From Allium sativum (Eukaryota; Streptophyta; Magnoliopsida; Asparagales; Amaryllidaceae), in assembly GCA_030737875.1 (NCBI GenBank), contig CM060922.1, forward strand, positions 305,713,456-305,777,455: a stretch of 64,000 nucleotides of DNA. Direction: 5' to 3'. Position 1 is the first letter of the stretch, and each line of letters starts with the position of its first letter. Positions 35,969 through 48,284 of the stretch are shown piece by piece. The notes under the pieces are model-generated. The model was not told the DNA's origin, made no database searches, and worked only from the letters and a program-made list of their open reading frames with translations. The position numbers and the translations under genes were made by a program.

Positions 35969-37122
35969 GGTTCTAAGCCCAATCTTCATAATCAATCACT
36001 ATAGAAAAAAGAATGCAAAGCCTTTGTGTCAAATAGGACTCTAGTAGAAATACCTCAAATAGAAAGCATATTTTGCACTGCAACTCTCTTTCACTTATCC
36101 TTTATAGAAGGAGCATAATGAGAAGTAGGCATAACATCCAAAGCATATTCCTTTAGAGCCTTCTTATCCTTTACAAGCTCTGGATGATCATGCTTTACAT
36201 GTCTAGTCTTATCACCATTATAGCAGTTCTTCTAAACTTTAACAACTATACAATTATTTGAAAATGACCCTTCTCCTCTTAGTTGTTGCAGACCACTTCA
36301 CTCATGTCCTGCTTTTTATTGGGTCCTCTTTTTCTCTATTGCTGCTTTCTCTTCCCATTTCATTATACCTTACATTCACTGCCCTTTTACATCTTTGGTT
36401 TCTCCTTTCTTGTGGCATCAGTAACAACAGAAAACTTGTTAGTAAACATACTCTTATGCCTCAAAGCTTTCTCTATAAGATTCTAGAAAGGAACTTCAAT
36501 GTTGCCTACTAACTTTTTACCCAAGTGTTTACAAGATTAATTATAAACTTCTCATTCCTTCTCAAAGGAGTGTTAACAATTGATGTCACATACTTTTAAA
36601 GAGCCTCAAACTTAGCAACATACTCGGACGCAGACATGTCTCCTTGCTTCAACTTTGCAAACTTCTTAAACATGATATGCTTCTGCACCATTGGAATGAA
36701 CCTATAACTAAACTTAGTCCTGAACCAGCCCTAAGAAATTCGATCTTTCGGCAAGGTCACAGCATTTATCGAGTCATGGTAGTTCCTTTGAGTTGTCAAA
36801 AAAACAAGATTTCTCTTAATTGCATTATCAATACCATTACTAAAGATGTGATCACATGTATCTAACTACTCTTGAACTTCAACAGTCGACTCGGTTCCAT
36901 AGATTAGTTTTGCTCCCAAAGTAGAGAAATCTTTGCTCTACTTAGAAAAGTCAGTCCTAGGAACCTGCACATTAGTATCACTATTATACACCTCCTCTAT
37001 AGGAGCAGGTTGAGCTCTTTTTGACATTGACTGAAAGTCGGGCGTTGTAACCCTGATTCGCCTTTTCAATCCCCTCCCAAGGTAGAGTTATTCCTACGAG
37101 CATTTCTTCCATTTACATTCAT
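35969..37122 (-). pseudogene. gag and protease fragment of D
   Basis: From a likely ATG at 37122 the minus strand can be followed in broken frames through words aligning with B gag: RTDFSK, FSTLGAKLIYGTEST, NAIKRNLVF, FRTKFSYRFIPMVQKHIMF and SEYVAKFEAL. A knuckle remnant (NCYNGDKTRHV) and the protease trace RVLFDTKALHSFF follow, where Lys replaces the Gly of the active-site D-T-G. The sequence then meets the end of E. There are many stops and frameshifts. Short plus-strand frames here are shadows. Confidence 0.85.
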
Positions 37123-37289
37123 GATGCATCTATAATAATAATGATCATTCTTCAACAAAGAAAAACCACAATGGTATTTAAGTGTTTAAAAAACTAATAT
37201 ATACTACCATGTAGTTAAAACCATAACACTTACAAATATATTCACTCTTACGTTCTCTCTCTAAAAACTTTGGTCAATCAAATAACAAA

Positions 37290-37301
37290 GCTCATGTACC
37301 A
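37290..37301 (-). promoter_or_regulatory. Decayed primer-binding site of D
   Basis: The minus strand reads TGGTACATGAGC two bases from the LTR end, differing at three central positions from the initiator-Met site TGGTATCAGAGC. Position and spacing match A and B. Confidence 0.75.
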
Positions 37302-37303
37302 AA

Positions 37304-38670
37304 TGTAACAACCGCCTTCTTCCACCTGCAGCCAGAATGGGAAATTCTACGTTAAGCATGTGCCAGGGGCCATGGGACGATCACCAGTGAAGAGAACAAA
37401 GAAAATTATCGTAGACTTCACAGTGTGTGGAAAAAAATATAATAATAACTTATGCGATAGAATAGTAATGAGACTATCATTGTGAAATACCATCCCCACA
37501 AATCTCCAAAGTTATGTGCATCAAGTAGAATCCAATACATAACATCTTCACTACATTCTCTATGAGGATATATACAATGGATGCTAAGTATTCGTCAAAG
37601 GGTATTATGCTAAGCTCTTTTAGCCATCTCCCGTCAAGCTTGATCATTACCAAAACCTATTATCAAGTCTACTGATCAATAACGTTAATGACCACATATA
37701 AAATATTGTTAGTACCCAAGATAATAAGAGGAAACTTAAAACCTTAAGTCAGACAACTATCTAATGTATGTAGAAAGTGATCAACAACAGTTACATTGGA
37801 AAATATGTAACTAGACATGACTAAGTCTCATACTCGATTTGTCCCTATCATAAACAACCTATGTATCCGGCTCCATTCTCCATCCTTTTCCACATAATCT
37901 TATAGGAGACGGTCTGCCTAGTGAAAGAAGAGTAGAAACATACATAAAAACCACTCATCCATCAAAGAGAACATAACCATCATCTTATAAATCCTTGAAA
38001 ACATTGATAACCGAATGATCATCATTTCTTATGCCAAGGGATAATGAAAACCAATGTGCTAGCCAAACTCTATGTTTACACTAACATGTTTCTTGCACTA
38101 ACACTGAGTTACACTATTAAGGATACACAACCATCACAACCATTCCTAATGGTCATCCCAATAGTATCCCTACATTGAGTTAACTAAAACACCCTAGCAT
38201 TCCCAAACAATATTCACAACTTCGTTGCTAATTTGGGTACACCCTCAAAACACATAGTTACTCCGCAGTCTCGTTCCATCCCAAACTACCTATCATGCTC
38301 CTTTGGTTCCACTTAACACCAAGCCGTTCATTTGGAAAGTACCATCTTGTAGAAGTAACCAACAAAACCTAGCCTCCAAGTTAACATGATTATCCATCAT
38401 TACATTCCATGGATTACGTCATCCACGTTTTCTTCGCACAAATCATTCCGTCCCTTTGAAGTTACACCACTTCGATATATGCTTCTCCTCAATGTTATGA
38501 TGCTCAAAAATATCCATAGCCTTTCGAAGTTATCCCGCTTTGAAGGTTTTCACTCCCTTTCCCTTTATAGTTACTCTTCCTCAAGGGTAATCTCCAGGTC
38601 TTGAAACACACCACTTTAAAGGTATGCCACATCAAAAAAGTTGGCCTCACATGATGTTGCTTTGATTATT
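37304..38670 (-). repeat. 5' LTR of D, part left of F
   Basis: It starts TGTAACAACCGCC on the + strand and has words matching the LTR of B in order (ATATAATAATAACTTA, then ACCCAAGATAATAAGAGGAAAC). The rest of the LTR should lie beyond F, off the right edge. No gene is supported; three or more short frames are chance. Confidence 0.75.
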
Positions 38671-38955
38671 TGTTAGGGTTGAAAATCAATGATCATACGG
38701 CAAAAGAAACACTAGTGGAGGGAGAATAGTGTTTTAAAGAATTTACAGAAATCTTAACAGATTATCGATTACTCGAGCTAATATATGAATGAATATTATA
38801 AAAAGAATGATCACAGATGCAAATAAAAAAAAAAGTAAAGTGCAGAAAAGGATAGAACACACCGGATTTTATACTGGTTTGGATTGCTCCTACGTCCAGC
38901 CTGCACAATGCTGGATTGTGCAAAGATTTATTAATATCAATATCCAATTACAACA

Positions 38956-39070
38956 CCCTTGATTTCACGGGATATAAGGTTAACACCCCTCCTTTCCTTG
39001 ATTTCACGGGCTATAAGGACCATACCCCAGCCTTTTCTTGATTTCAGGGAAATGAGGAACACACCCACAC
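38956..39070. repeat. Three tandem units of about 40 bp in the LTR of F
   Basis: CCTTGATTTCACGGG-like starts lie at 38957, 38996 and 39036 (the last as TCTTGATTTCAGGG), each followed by an A/T-rich part and ACACCC- or TACCCC-like words. Confidence 0.85.
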
Positions 39071-39569
39071 TTTTCCACAAGAAATCTTGAGTAGCACTTC
39101 CAAATAGAGAGTATTTGATAAAATAGAAGAAGAATGATATATTTTTCTTAAAATCGACGGAGTATAATGATATAAAGTAGGAATTTTGTGAATAATAATG
39201 GTGGTATGTTAAGGGAGGAAGACGATGATTATAAGTTATAAAAAAACCAAATTTAAGGACTTTTTATATTGTTCCAAAGGGTGTAACTATTTTGAAACGT
39301 TTCAAAAAACGAACAGACACAACTTTTAAATTAAAAAAGTATTACAGTTATATGTCGACATACATAAAGGTGTATGTCGACATACCCCTTTTATATTTTA
39401 TTTTGAATGATTTTAAAAAAAATTAAATTAAATATTTATCGTGGAAATTTCTAAAATAAACTAGAGGTTAAAATACTATTTTTCAAGTATAAAAACATAA
39501 TAAAATATGATTAAAAACTATATGTATAAGACATATAAAAACTATATAATATAATTATAAGCATACACA

Positions 39570-39571
39570 CG

Positions 39572-39632
<61 letters not shown>
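39570..39632. repeat. AC/AT compound microsatellite
   Basis: About 15 AC repeats pass into about 16 AT repeats within the LTR of F. Confidence 0.95.
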
Positions 39633-39635
<3 letters not shown>

Positions 39636-40267
39636 TGTATCAAGAGATATATATAAAGTATATAAACATAAAAGGCTTTATGAAAACCTAAAGTCAAACA
39701 AGAATATTCGAAATTATAATCAAATATAAACTCAGTATAAAAAATATTTATATAAATGATTTAATATATAAATCTATAAAAATAAGAAACTTATAAATTA
39801 GGAAATATACATTTGAAATAAAAAGTTTGAAATCCTTGGATGATTAAAAATCTTTTTGAGAGGAGTTTGAAATCAATTTGAAAATATTTAAAATCATTTT
39901 GAAAAGAGATAATTTGAAAACAGAGTTTGAGCGCTATTCAGAGTTTTACATGATATCTAGACTCTATTACCCTTATACTCTTGGACTCTTGAAGTCTTGA
40001 TATCTTGATACTCATGAGTCTTGATTCTCCTTTGAAATCTTGAATCTCTTAACTGTACAGTCTTCAATATCTATTACCTGCATATAAATCTTGCATATAC
40101 ATACACACACACAGATATATATATATATATACACACACACACATGCTATATAAAAAAAATGGCGGATGTGAGAGAGGATTCTTTCCCTAATCCTTCATCT
40201 AAACCACCTCAGTTTTCTCTTTAATCTTCACTCTAATTTAGTGATTCTCAATTGAATCTTACTGGTT

Positions 40268-41401
40268 ATGGCTAATCAGGAGAGTTCTTCACCGATTGTT
40301 CATGAGCAACATCTAGATCTAGATTTGGAATTCATCAAACCTCCATCTACTCATGTTTTTATTCCAGAAGATACTTTCAATCTCTCAGCTGATTCATGGC
40401 AGAATACACTGGTTTTGCATCCAGTCAATTTCAGAATTTCATTAGTAAAGCTAAAAGAATACATTACAAAAGTTTGGAAGCCAAAAGGTAGATTTAAAGA
40501 ACATATAGCTACGGGTTTTTTTATACTGTAAAGTTTGAAAGTAGTGAAGATAGTCTATATGCTCTTAGATGTAATACATATTCATACTTTGGTAAGTTGC
40601 TTATGGTGTATAAATGGTATCCGGTTTATGCATTTGAGCAGTTTAAAGCTTCTTCAGTTCAGATCTGGATTAAATTGTTAACCTTGATATGGAGATGTGG
40701 TCTAACCAAGCTTTTTCTCGTATTTTAAACTTAATTGGCGAACCTATTAGGATAGATTGGAAAACTGCAAATAAAGTTATCACTAGATTTGCTAGAGTTC
40801 TTATTTCTATTAATATAGAATCTAATCTGGTGTCAAAAATTCCTATTCTACTTCACAATGGTCAAATGAAAGAAATATGTGTAGAATATGAGTTTCTTCC
40901 TCCTAAGTGTGTTAGAATCAAAGGTTTGGTCACAAATCTGCTGTACTTGAAATTTTCAAGGATCCAGCATGGAAAGGTAAACAAAATTCTGATATGCCAA
41001 GTACTTCAAATACAGGGGTTGATCTTGAAATTTCTCAAGATGCAAATGATTTGGCATAGGAAAATCTTGATAGTAATCAGGACACTTCTAGATCTAATGA
41101 ACGGGATGTAACTTATCAGACTATCGTTAATGATGTGGATAATGATAATGTTAGTAATGATCTAGGTTTTCTTGATCCAGAATTGCCAAATAATATTTTA
41201 TAGGATTCTTTAAACCATGTTGCAGATAGTTTACAGGAAAGCAAATCTTTGGAAGAACATCATGATGTTTCTGATGGTATTTCAGTGAATTTTAAGTGCT
41301 TGATAAATGTAAAAGGTAAGAATCAGATTGATCTCCCTACAGTTACTGCTCCTCCTAAAAGAAATACTAGGAGCAATTTTTCAATTAAACGACATTTATG
41401 A
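40268..41401 (+). pseudogene. LINE ORF1 (DUF4283-like RNA-binding protein)
   Basis: ATG 40268 opens MANQESSSPIVHEQHLDLD. The reading moves through frames with words typical of plant LINE/DUF4283 ORF1 proteins: VWKPKGRF, LVYKWYPVYAFEQF-like, SNQAFSRILNLIGEPIRID and CVEYEFLPPKCVRIKG, where the usual zinc-knuckle cysteines are mostly lost. A last frame runs to TGA at 41399-41401, overlapping the ATG of ORF2 as ATGA. At least three frameshifts or stops are present. Such proteins bind LINE RNA. Confidence 0.75.
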
Positions 41402-44400
41402 CCTGGAGTGTCAGAGGGATTAATACTCCTTATCGTGTTCGAGAAGTATTATCTCTTCTGACTCAATTCAAACCAACTTTGGTTGGTTTGGTGGAATCAA
41501 AACTTAGTTCTAATAATTTGAAGAAGTTTGGCAGTCTAATTCCTAATGATTGGGAATTTTTACCTAGAAGTTCATCTCCTTTTTCTGGTAGAATTGTTTG
41601 TTTGTGGCACACTGCAGTATGGAATATTGTGATAATGTCTTCTTCAAACCAACACATTACAGTTCAAGCTACTAATTCAGGTGGATTCACTTTGTTTTTT
41701 ACAATTGTCTATGCCAGTAACCATTTCTCTGAAAGACAGGTTCTCTGGAATCATCTTATTTAGGAAGCAGCTCAGATTAGTGATGAGTGGATCTTAATGG
41801 GAGACTTTAATAATTGTTCTACTCATATGGATAAAAAAGGGGGTCTTCCTGTTCCTTTCCAACAGATCAGAGCCTTTAACAACTATGTTCTTCAGGCAGG
41901 TTTGATTGAAATTAAAGCAATGGGTTTTAATTATACTTGGAGACATAGGGGAATAGCTTACAACATAGATAAGATTTTTGTTAATCATGTTTGTTTGCAA
42001 AAATTTACTTACTTAAAAGCTATCTCCTTATCAAAATTATCCACTGACCATAATCCACTTTTATTAGAACTTATTTCTTCTACTAATCTGAAGGGATTTC
42101 CTTTTCGTTACTCTAATGAATGGCACCTGAAAGATGGTTATTCTGATTGTATTCAAAGAGCGTGGCAAAAATTGGGATGGGGTTTTCCTAGTTATATATT
42201 TCAACAGAAGATTCTAGATTGTAAAAATGAGTTGAAGGCATGGAATAGTCTGAGAGCAAAAGATGACTCTCTATTTCTTGAAGCTGAAAATAATTTTAGA
42301 AATGCAGAAGTTGCGTCAGATTTGGATCCTGACAATATTGTTTTATATGAGAAGATGTTGGAAGCTAAAAATCATTTGTATGTGCAAAAGTATATCAAAT
42401 TCTGTAGCTATAAAAAGAAATCCAAGGTTGCATGGTTGCATGATGGAGATACAAACTCCAAAAATTTTCACTCAAAGATGTCGAATAGGAGGCATACTAA
42501 CCATTTGCAGGCTCTCATTAAAGATGATGGTGAATTATTATTTAAACATGATGAAGTAGCTACTGAGGCAATTTGGTTATTTTCATTCTATGTTTAATGG
42601 TGAGAATTGCTATGGCTTTCTTGAATTTCAGTCCTCACACATTATAAATGAGCATGGTCATCAGGTACTTTTACAACCTTTTACTCTTGAAGAAGTTAAG
42701 GTAGCCATTGATTATGTTCATGATGATTCAAGTCCAGGTCCTGATGGGTAAAATTCGAAGTTTTTTTAAGTTACATTGGGATGTTATTAAGTATGATTTA
42801 TTAACAGGCCTTCAGGATATTTTTGTTTCTGCAAAATTACCTAGTGAAATATCTCATTATCGACCTATCTCCTGCTGTAATATGTATTATAAGATTTTTA
42901 GTAAGATCTTATGTAACAGAATTAAATGGTATCTCCCTCATTTAGTCTCTCCAAACCAATGTGCTTTTATTCCTACGAGATATATAGGGGAGAATATTCT
43001 ACATGCTCATGAACTGTTGAGGGATTTTAAGAAACCTGGGGTGAATAAGTTTTGTGTTAAACTGGATTTACATAAGACATATGATATGATTAATAGAGAT
43101 TTCATTTGCCACATTATGTATAAAATGGGATTCCCTGTTCACATTATCAATGTGATTTTTGAATGTATTTCAACCCCTTCATTCTCTATATTAATTCAAG
43201 GTATACCAAAAGGATTTATTAATTCTAATAGAATAATTATGCAAGGAGATCCGTTATCCCCATATTTGTTTGCAATTGCCATGGAATGTTTTATATATAG
43301 CATGAATGTAGCTCAAATTGAAAATAAATTCTTCCCAGTTCATAATTTTGATCCATCTGTAACACATTTCCTGTATGCTGATGACTTAATGGTCTTTGGA
43401 AAATGTCATCCCATATGTGCTTCTGAATTGAGAGATATTTTTGATAAGTTGAAAATGTTTTGTGGTCTTTCAGTTAGCCAAATGAAAACTAAGATTTACT
43501 TCAGTGATTATGCCAAAAATACTGATGAAATCTGTAGAATATTGGGACTTCAGATTGGCTCTCTTCCTGTTAAGTATTTAGGGGTCCCTTTGTCTTCAAA
43601 TTATCTACATTATGCTGACTTTCAGTCTTTACTTCATCGTATTCAATCAAAAATTCAAGCTTGGGATGCTAAATTTTTGAGTTATGCTGGAAGAGCAGAG
43701 TTAATTCAGTCAGTAATTACTCCTATTGTATTATACTGGTTATCAGTTTATCAACTTCTAGAACACACTATTGATAAGATTAACCTAATGTGTAGTGATT
43801 TCTTTTGGGGTAATTCTTCGCATAAGTTGAGCTGGTTAAATCTATGTAAACCTAAATTGGAGGGTGGTATAGTTTTAAAATCTTTTCAGATTTGAAGAAG
43901 GCTGCTGTTATTAAGTTAATGTGTAATTACCTATCTCAAATATCTCTATGGAGTAAATGGATGTATAAGAAATATTGTTTCAATAATTTGTTTTGGAATT
44001 TAAAGGCTGATAATAATTCTTCATGTACATGGAAATCCATTCTTAGATTGAGATCTAAAGGAAAGCAATTGTTTAGAAGAGTTATAGTCAATGGTGAATC
44101 CACTTTACTTTGGTTTGATCCATGGGTCAATAGTAAATGTTTGGTGGATATGTTGGGTATTTCCAGATTTCATAATATTGGTAGAAGAAATGAATTTGTC
44201 TCATCAATTATACATGATGGAGTATTGGATGGTAATATACATGCTACTACTAGAGAGTTTCATAATGAGATAAGTGGTATCTCTTTGAGTACTAAATATA
44301 ATACTAATTATTATGAATGGGGTGAGGGGGGACAATTCTCCTTTCATAAAGCTTGGGACAAAGCAAGAGCAAATTTCCTGAACAGAAGTTTCAAAGAATC

Positions 44401-44919
44401 ATTTGGCATAAAAAGAATGTGAAGAGAATGTCTTTCATTTCTTTCTTAGTTGTTCATGACAGGTTGAACACTAAGGCAAGATTGAAGAGATTTGGGATCA
44501 TTGAAGAGGACAAATGTGTCTTATGTGATGATGGGGAAGAATCTGTTTCTCATCTATTTTTTTCCTGTGAGTACTCCTTTTTTATTTGGTTTAACATTTT
44601 GATCAAGTTGGGTTTTAGTGTATTAGATGTGGGTTCAATTGAAGAAGAAGCTACTAGGATACTGTGTAAGTTCAAGTAGAAGGATCAGTGTCTTAATTTG
44701 GCATGTGCAGCTTTCGTAGCAACCATTTATTTTGTATGGCATGAGAGAAATATGAGGATCTATAATCAGAGGAAAATTTCAAAGGAGGTTAAACTCAAGT
44801 TGATAGAGAAGGAAGTTCAGTTTATTGTGAAGGATAATGGGAGCAAGTCAAGTATGGTTCAATCAAATTTGGAGTTACTGAAAGCTTGGGGGATTGATAT
44901 ACTTGATACTGGTTAATCT
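41398..44919 (+). pseudogene. LINE ORF2 (endonuclease and reverse transcriptase)
   Basis: The endonuclease starts TWSVRGINTPYRV (usual N in WNVRG replaced by S) and keeps LVGLVESKL, MGDFNNC and STDHNPLLLEL. A stop at 41761 interrupts it. After frameshifts near 42580 and 42750 the RT has SEISHYRPISCCN, FCVKLDLHKTYDMINRD, IIMQGDPLSPYLFA and the catalytic FLYADDLMVF. The segment before SEISHYRP seems short, suggesting an internal deletion. Another shift near 43890 leads to the C-terminal region, ending in a zinc motif CVLCDDGEESVSHLFFSC. No RNase H is seen. The protein nicks DNA and copies LINE RNA at the nick, but this copy cannot make it. Confidence 0.87.
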
Positions 44920-45185
44920 GTACTTAATTTTTGTGTTTTTATTGTTTGGTTAAAGATGAGTCTGTTATATGTTTTGTTGTGGTGAGGTTGAGAGTGAAGA
45001 GAGCTGGTTTATATGTTTTGATGTTTTTATTGTGAGTTGAAATTTTGTATTGTGAATATATGGCGTATATATGTGCTCTTTTTCCTTAATGTCGCACCCA
45101 TTTAGGTTAGGGAGGCTTAAGGTTTTGATGAGGTATATATACAAAGTATATGATTGGTATTTGCAATAAAGTGTACCAATTTTCA

Positions 45186-45217
<32 letters not shown>

Positions 45218-45317
45218 TCTGGATAAAAGTGTTAGTATATATTTTATAATCAATAATGATAAATATTGAAACAAGACTGTTGTCACCAAAACATCATCAA
45301 CATTCCATTCTCCAACA

Positions 45318-45331
45318 ATCTTCCCCTTTTT
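45318..45331 (-). promoter_or_regulatory. Polypurine tract of F
   Basis: On the minus strand AAAAAGGGGAAGAT directly precedes the LTR start TGTTGGAGAATGG. Other short purine-rich runs, such as AAAAGGGGGAGAAA near 45460, lie nearby, as is common in SIRE-type elements. Confidence 0.85.
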
Positions 45332-45768
45332 GATGATGACAATCTTAGTTTATAAAATATTCATATTTGATATTACCTGTTAATCTGATTCTTCGATTAC
45401 TCCCCATTTCAACATGAATTCCTTCTAACTGCCCCTTAAACTATACCTATTTTATAATTTCTCCCCCTTTTGTCATCAATAAAAAAGTATATCTATCTAA
45501 ACTTGGAATAACCCTATTTACTAATTGTATATGTATAACTCCCCCTAAATCTACAACTCTCCCTAAATCTATAATTTTCCTTAAATCTATAATTTTCTAT
45601 AGCTCTCCCTAAATCTTTGACTGTGCTATTGTAACAAGAATATAATGTAATATAAACATTGTATAATTTAAGCCTAACAATCAATTCAGACAACATTTGC
45701 AAATAATCTTAACACGTATTTACATGCAACGAATACACGAATATACGAATAAAAGAAATCCTAATAGA

Positions 45769-46003
45769 TTATCGTTTTTTAACAATTAGGGATTTCTGAA
45801 TTGGGTAATTGGGATAATGAACACAGAATTCCCCATTTTTCTCGATCACATTCCCATCTTTATCGAAACACACCTCTCCTACGTAAATAACTTGATCAGC
45901 TTCTTCCATTTCTTCATTTAGCGCCTTTTCTTCCTCTTCTTCTTCTTCCACTTCTGCTTCCTTCCCCTCCTCCTCCTCCTCTTCTTCTTCAACTTGTTGT
46001 AGT
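45769..46003 (-). pseudogene. Acidic Glu-rich open frame in the 3' region of F, unrecognised
   Basis: The minus strand is open from 46003 to the stop near 45769 (about 78 codons). It starts with two runs of Glu, then ADQVIYVGEVCFDKDGNVIE and a short hydrophilic tail ending KKR. It directly abuts the decayed RT, so a deletion has probably joined RT to downstream sequence and removed RNase H. I do not recognise the product. The Glu run is partly a GAA/GAG microsatellite, so it may be no protein at all. Confidence 0.35.
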
Positions 46004-46009
46004 TAAATT

Positions 46010-47145
46010 ATATATATTAACTAAATCTCTAGCGTATTTTCCTTGATTAATAAATATTCCATTCTTTACTTGTCTTATTTGTTAGCCTAAGAAGAATGTA
46101 AGTTCACCCATATGACTCATCTCAAATTCTCGTGTCATAATATTTGAGAATTCTTTATTCATTATATTGTTTGTTGATTTGAAAATTATATCATCAACAT
46201 ACGTTTGTGCTAATTGAATATCGTCTTTATTTCTTTTAATGAAAAGTGTATTACCTACTTTAACAATTTCTAAGTTAGATTGTAATAAATTAGTACTTAA
46301 CCTGTCATACTAGGATCTAGGAGCTTATTTTAATCTGTATAATGTTTTTTAAAAATTATATACGTGGTTTTTAAATTTTACGTCTTCACAAAGAGGAGGT
46401 TGTTCTACATATACATCTTCTTTAACATATCCATTAAAAAGGCACTTTTAACATCCATTTAATATTGTTTGAAATTATTATGATTAGCGAAGGCTAGTAA
46501 ACTCTAGTTGCTACTAATTTTGCTATGGGACCAAAGTTTTCGTCATAATCTATTCCTTCTTCTTGACTGTATCCTTTTGCAACTAATCGAGCTTTATTTC
46601 TTACGAACTCACCGAGTTCATTCATTTTACTTTTATAAGCTCGTTTAGTTCCAGTTACAGTCTTATCCTCTGGTATAGGAACAAGTTCCCATACATCATT
46701 CCTAGTAAATTGATTCAATTCTTCTTGCATAGCAAGTATCCGTGAATCATCAGATGATGCTTCCTTTGGATGCTTAGGTTCAACTGTTAAAATAAAAGCT
46801 GAATTACTCATATTATTTAATTGTTTCCTAGTCCTAACGACATACTCAATATCCCCTAAGATATTTTCTACAGGATGGTCTATTAGAAGTATAACTCTTT
46901 TATTTGTTGATTAATTTCATTATTTATTTCATCGATCTCATTTTCACATTCATCTTCATTATGTTGTGTTATATTCTTATAATTTTCGTTAAAAGATACA
47001 TTTAATGTCTCTTTTATAGTATTAGTTCTTAAATTAAAAACTCTATATGCTTTACTTCTTTTTGAAAATCCAATGAATATTCCTTTATCAAATTTAGAGC
47101 CAAATTTGTCTAAATTTTCTTTAGCATTTAAGAATAAATATTTAC
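46010..47145 (-). pseudogene. pol fragment of F (copia integrase C-terminus and RT)
   Basis: From the right the minus strand reads, in broken frames, integrase C-terminal words (DKFGSKFDKGIFIGF, SKRSKAYRV), then the RT start ([39 protein letters not shown]), MDVK...FLNG, the catalytic YVDD near 46190-46202 and EFEMSHMGEL. The largest open stretch is 46811-46494. RNase H is absent on the left and integrase core, protease and gag on the right are cut off by G. Confidence 0.85.
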
Positions 47146-48225
47146 TGTTGATTCACGAGAATTTTGATTCATGACAACAAAGGAATGGAGAACAAATTGA
47201 AGAGCTGAGTGTCATATATATTAGTATTCAGTCGTGTTAGATATATGTTAAAATTTATCCTCATAGTATAACACGAATGCATAAAACACTATATATATAT
47301 ATGTGTATATATATATATATGATAATAGCTAGAAACAGGCAGAAATTACCTAAACCAGTCGACTGGTCCGAAATGCACCAGTCGTCTGGTTAGTGTATTT
47401 CTGGCCAATAACAACTAGTTTCTGTATATTTATAAATATTAACGATTTTCAGTAGTTTCAACCATTTGACTGGTGAATTGCAGACTAGTTGACTGGCTCG
47501 AAATAGAAGCCATTTATATGAAGAGTCATTTCGTTTCATGAATAGATTTCTATTCATTTCTGAATAGAAATGGTTATATCTCTTCATTGCAATTATTCAT
47601 GAAAGGTCGTTTCTCTTCTACTATTATATAAACATCATAATCTTCACTTCCAAATCACCAATTCTTTCCAAATCTATACTATTCTATGATTTTCGTTTCT
47701 ATACACTTACATTCTAAAAAGATCTCATATATTCAAGTTACTTGTTGAATAATTGAAATTACTTCATATCGCTTGATTCAGTAAGTAATATACTTCCTTT
47801 AGTATTCACATACACGCTATACGATCGAGGATAAGATTATAGGAAGAGTGTACGAAGTCATTGGCTATTCAATGTTTCAAGAACACAAAAAGAAATCAAA
47901 CTCTTGTAATTTGTAAAAGTCTTGTGTCAGTGCTCAGGCGGGAAAATCCTTGTTGGGGATTGAATTGTTGTGAACATGTTCCTCCGGTAAAGAGAGGGTG
48001 TTGATAGTGAATTGTAGAAGGAGAATGGGACTGGACGTAGGACGGGAAGTCTGAACTAGTATAAAATTCCTGGTGTCACTTTACTTACTGTTTTCACTTG
48101 TTTGTGATATATCTCTATTGTTTAGTTTTTACTTGCATAACTATTGTATTAAACAAGTTAGTATATCATAGTCATTTTCGCATTATTCCATATACAAAAA
48201 TCCTTAAGTCATACATGACTTTTCA
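47146..48225 (+). repeat. 5' LTR of G, 1080 bp
   Basis: It starts TGTTGATTCACGAG and ends CATGACTTTTCA, two bases before the PBS. It contains several CAGTCGACTGG-like words (47355-47500) and the U5-like motif at 48031-48077. No gene is supported. Confidence 0.85.
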
Positions 48226-48227
48226 TT

Positions 48228-48239
48228 TGGTATCAGAGC
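48228..48239 (+). promoter_or_regulatory. Primer-binding site of G (initiator tRNA-Met)
   Basis: TGGTATCAGAGC lies two bases after the LTR end, a full 12-base match to the usual initiator-Met site. Confidence 0.93.
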
Positions 48240-48284
48240 AAGGCCAATATTTAACCTTAAAACTGTTATTTGATTCATAGTTAA

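Larger units (their letters stand above)
35969..38670 (-). mobile_element. Element D: old chromodomain-type Ty3/gypsy relic related to B
   Basis: Minus-strand protease and gag traces (35969-37122) are followed by a mutated PBS and a 5' LTR from 37304. The left side is cut by E inside protease and the LTR is cut by F at 38671. Gag and protease match B position by position but are far more decayed, so D is an ancient relative and the outermost element of the nest. Confidence 0.85.
40144..45186 (+). mobile_element. L1-type LINE, near full length, decayed
   Basis: ORF1, then ORF2 with an endonuclease, RT and C-terminal zinc motif lie on the + strand, with AATAAA at 45165-45170 near the 3' end and no long poly(A) tail. 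Both sides carry a TA run joined to a CA run (40114-40143 and 45187-45217), so the TSD is probably about 30 bp of microsatellite, though low complexity prevents exact limits. It interrupts the LTR of F. Confidence 0.88.
38671..45317 (-). repeat. 3' LTR of F, split by the LINE
   Basis: The LTR parts are 38671 to about 40143 and about 45187 to 45317, together about 1.6 kb. It has a U5-like motif at 38863-38901, a three-copy repeat at 38956-39070 and microsatellites of AC and AT at 39570-39632 and 40100-40143. It ends with ATTCTCCAACA directly before the polypurine tract. Confidence 0.82.
38671..47145 (-). mobile_element. Element F: SIRE-type Ty1/copia retrotransposon, truncated by G
   Basis: The 3' LTR (38671-45317) carries a LINE, then come a polypurine tract, an acidic frame and a decayed minus-strand RT and integrase C-terminus (46010-47145). 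G cuts the integrase at 47146, so the rest of F should be right of C and G, off-window. LTR ends on the element strand are TGTTGGAGAATGG and AACCCTAACA. The candidate TSD on the left is TTATT (38666-38670). Confidence 0.85.

Noticed and set aside
36258..36865. Plus-strand hydrophobic frames of 67-84 codons
   Set aside because: They overlap the decayed minus-strand gag of D and have no domain support.
48228..48239. tRNA-Met gene
   Set aside because: Only the 12 bases complementary to the tRNA 3' end are present, as expected for a primer-binding site.
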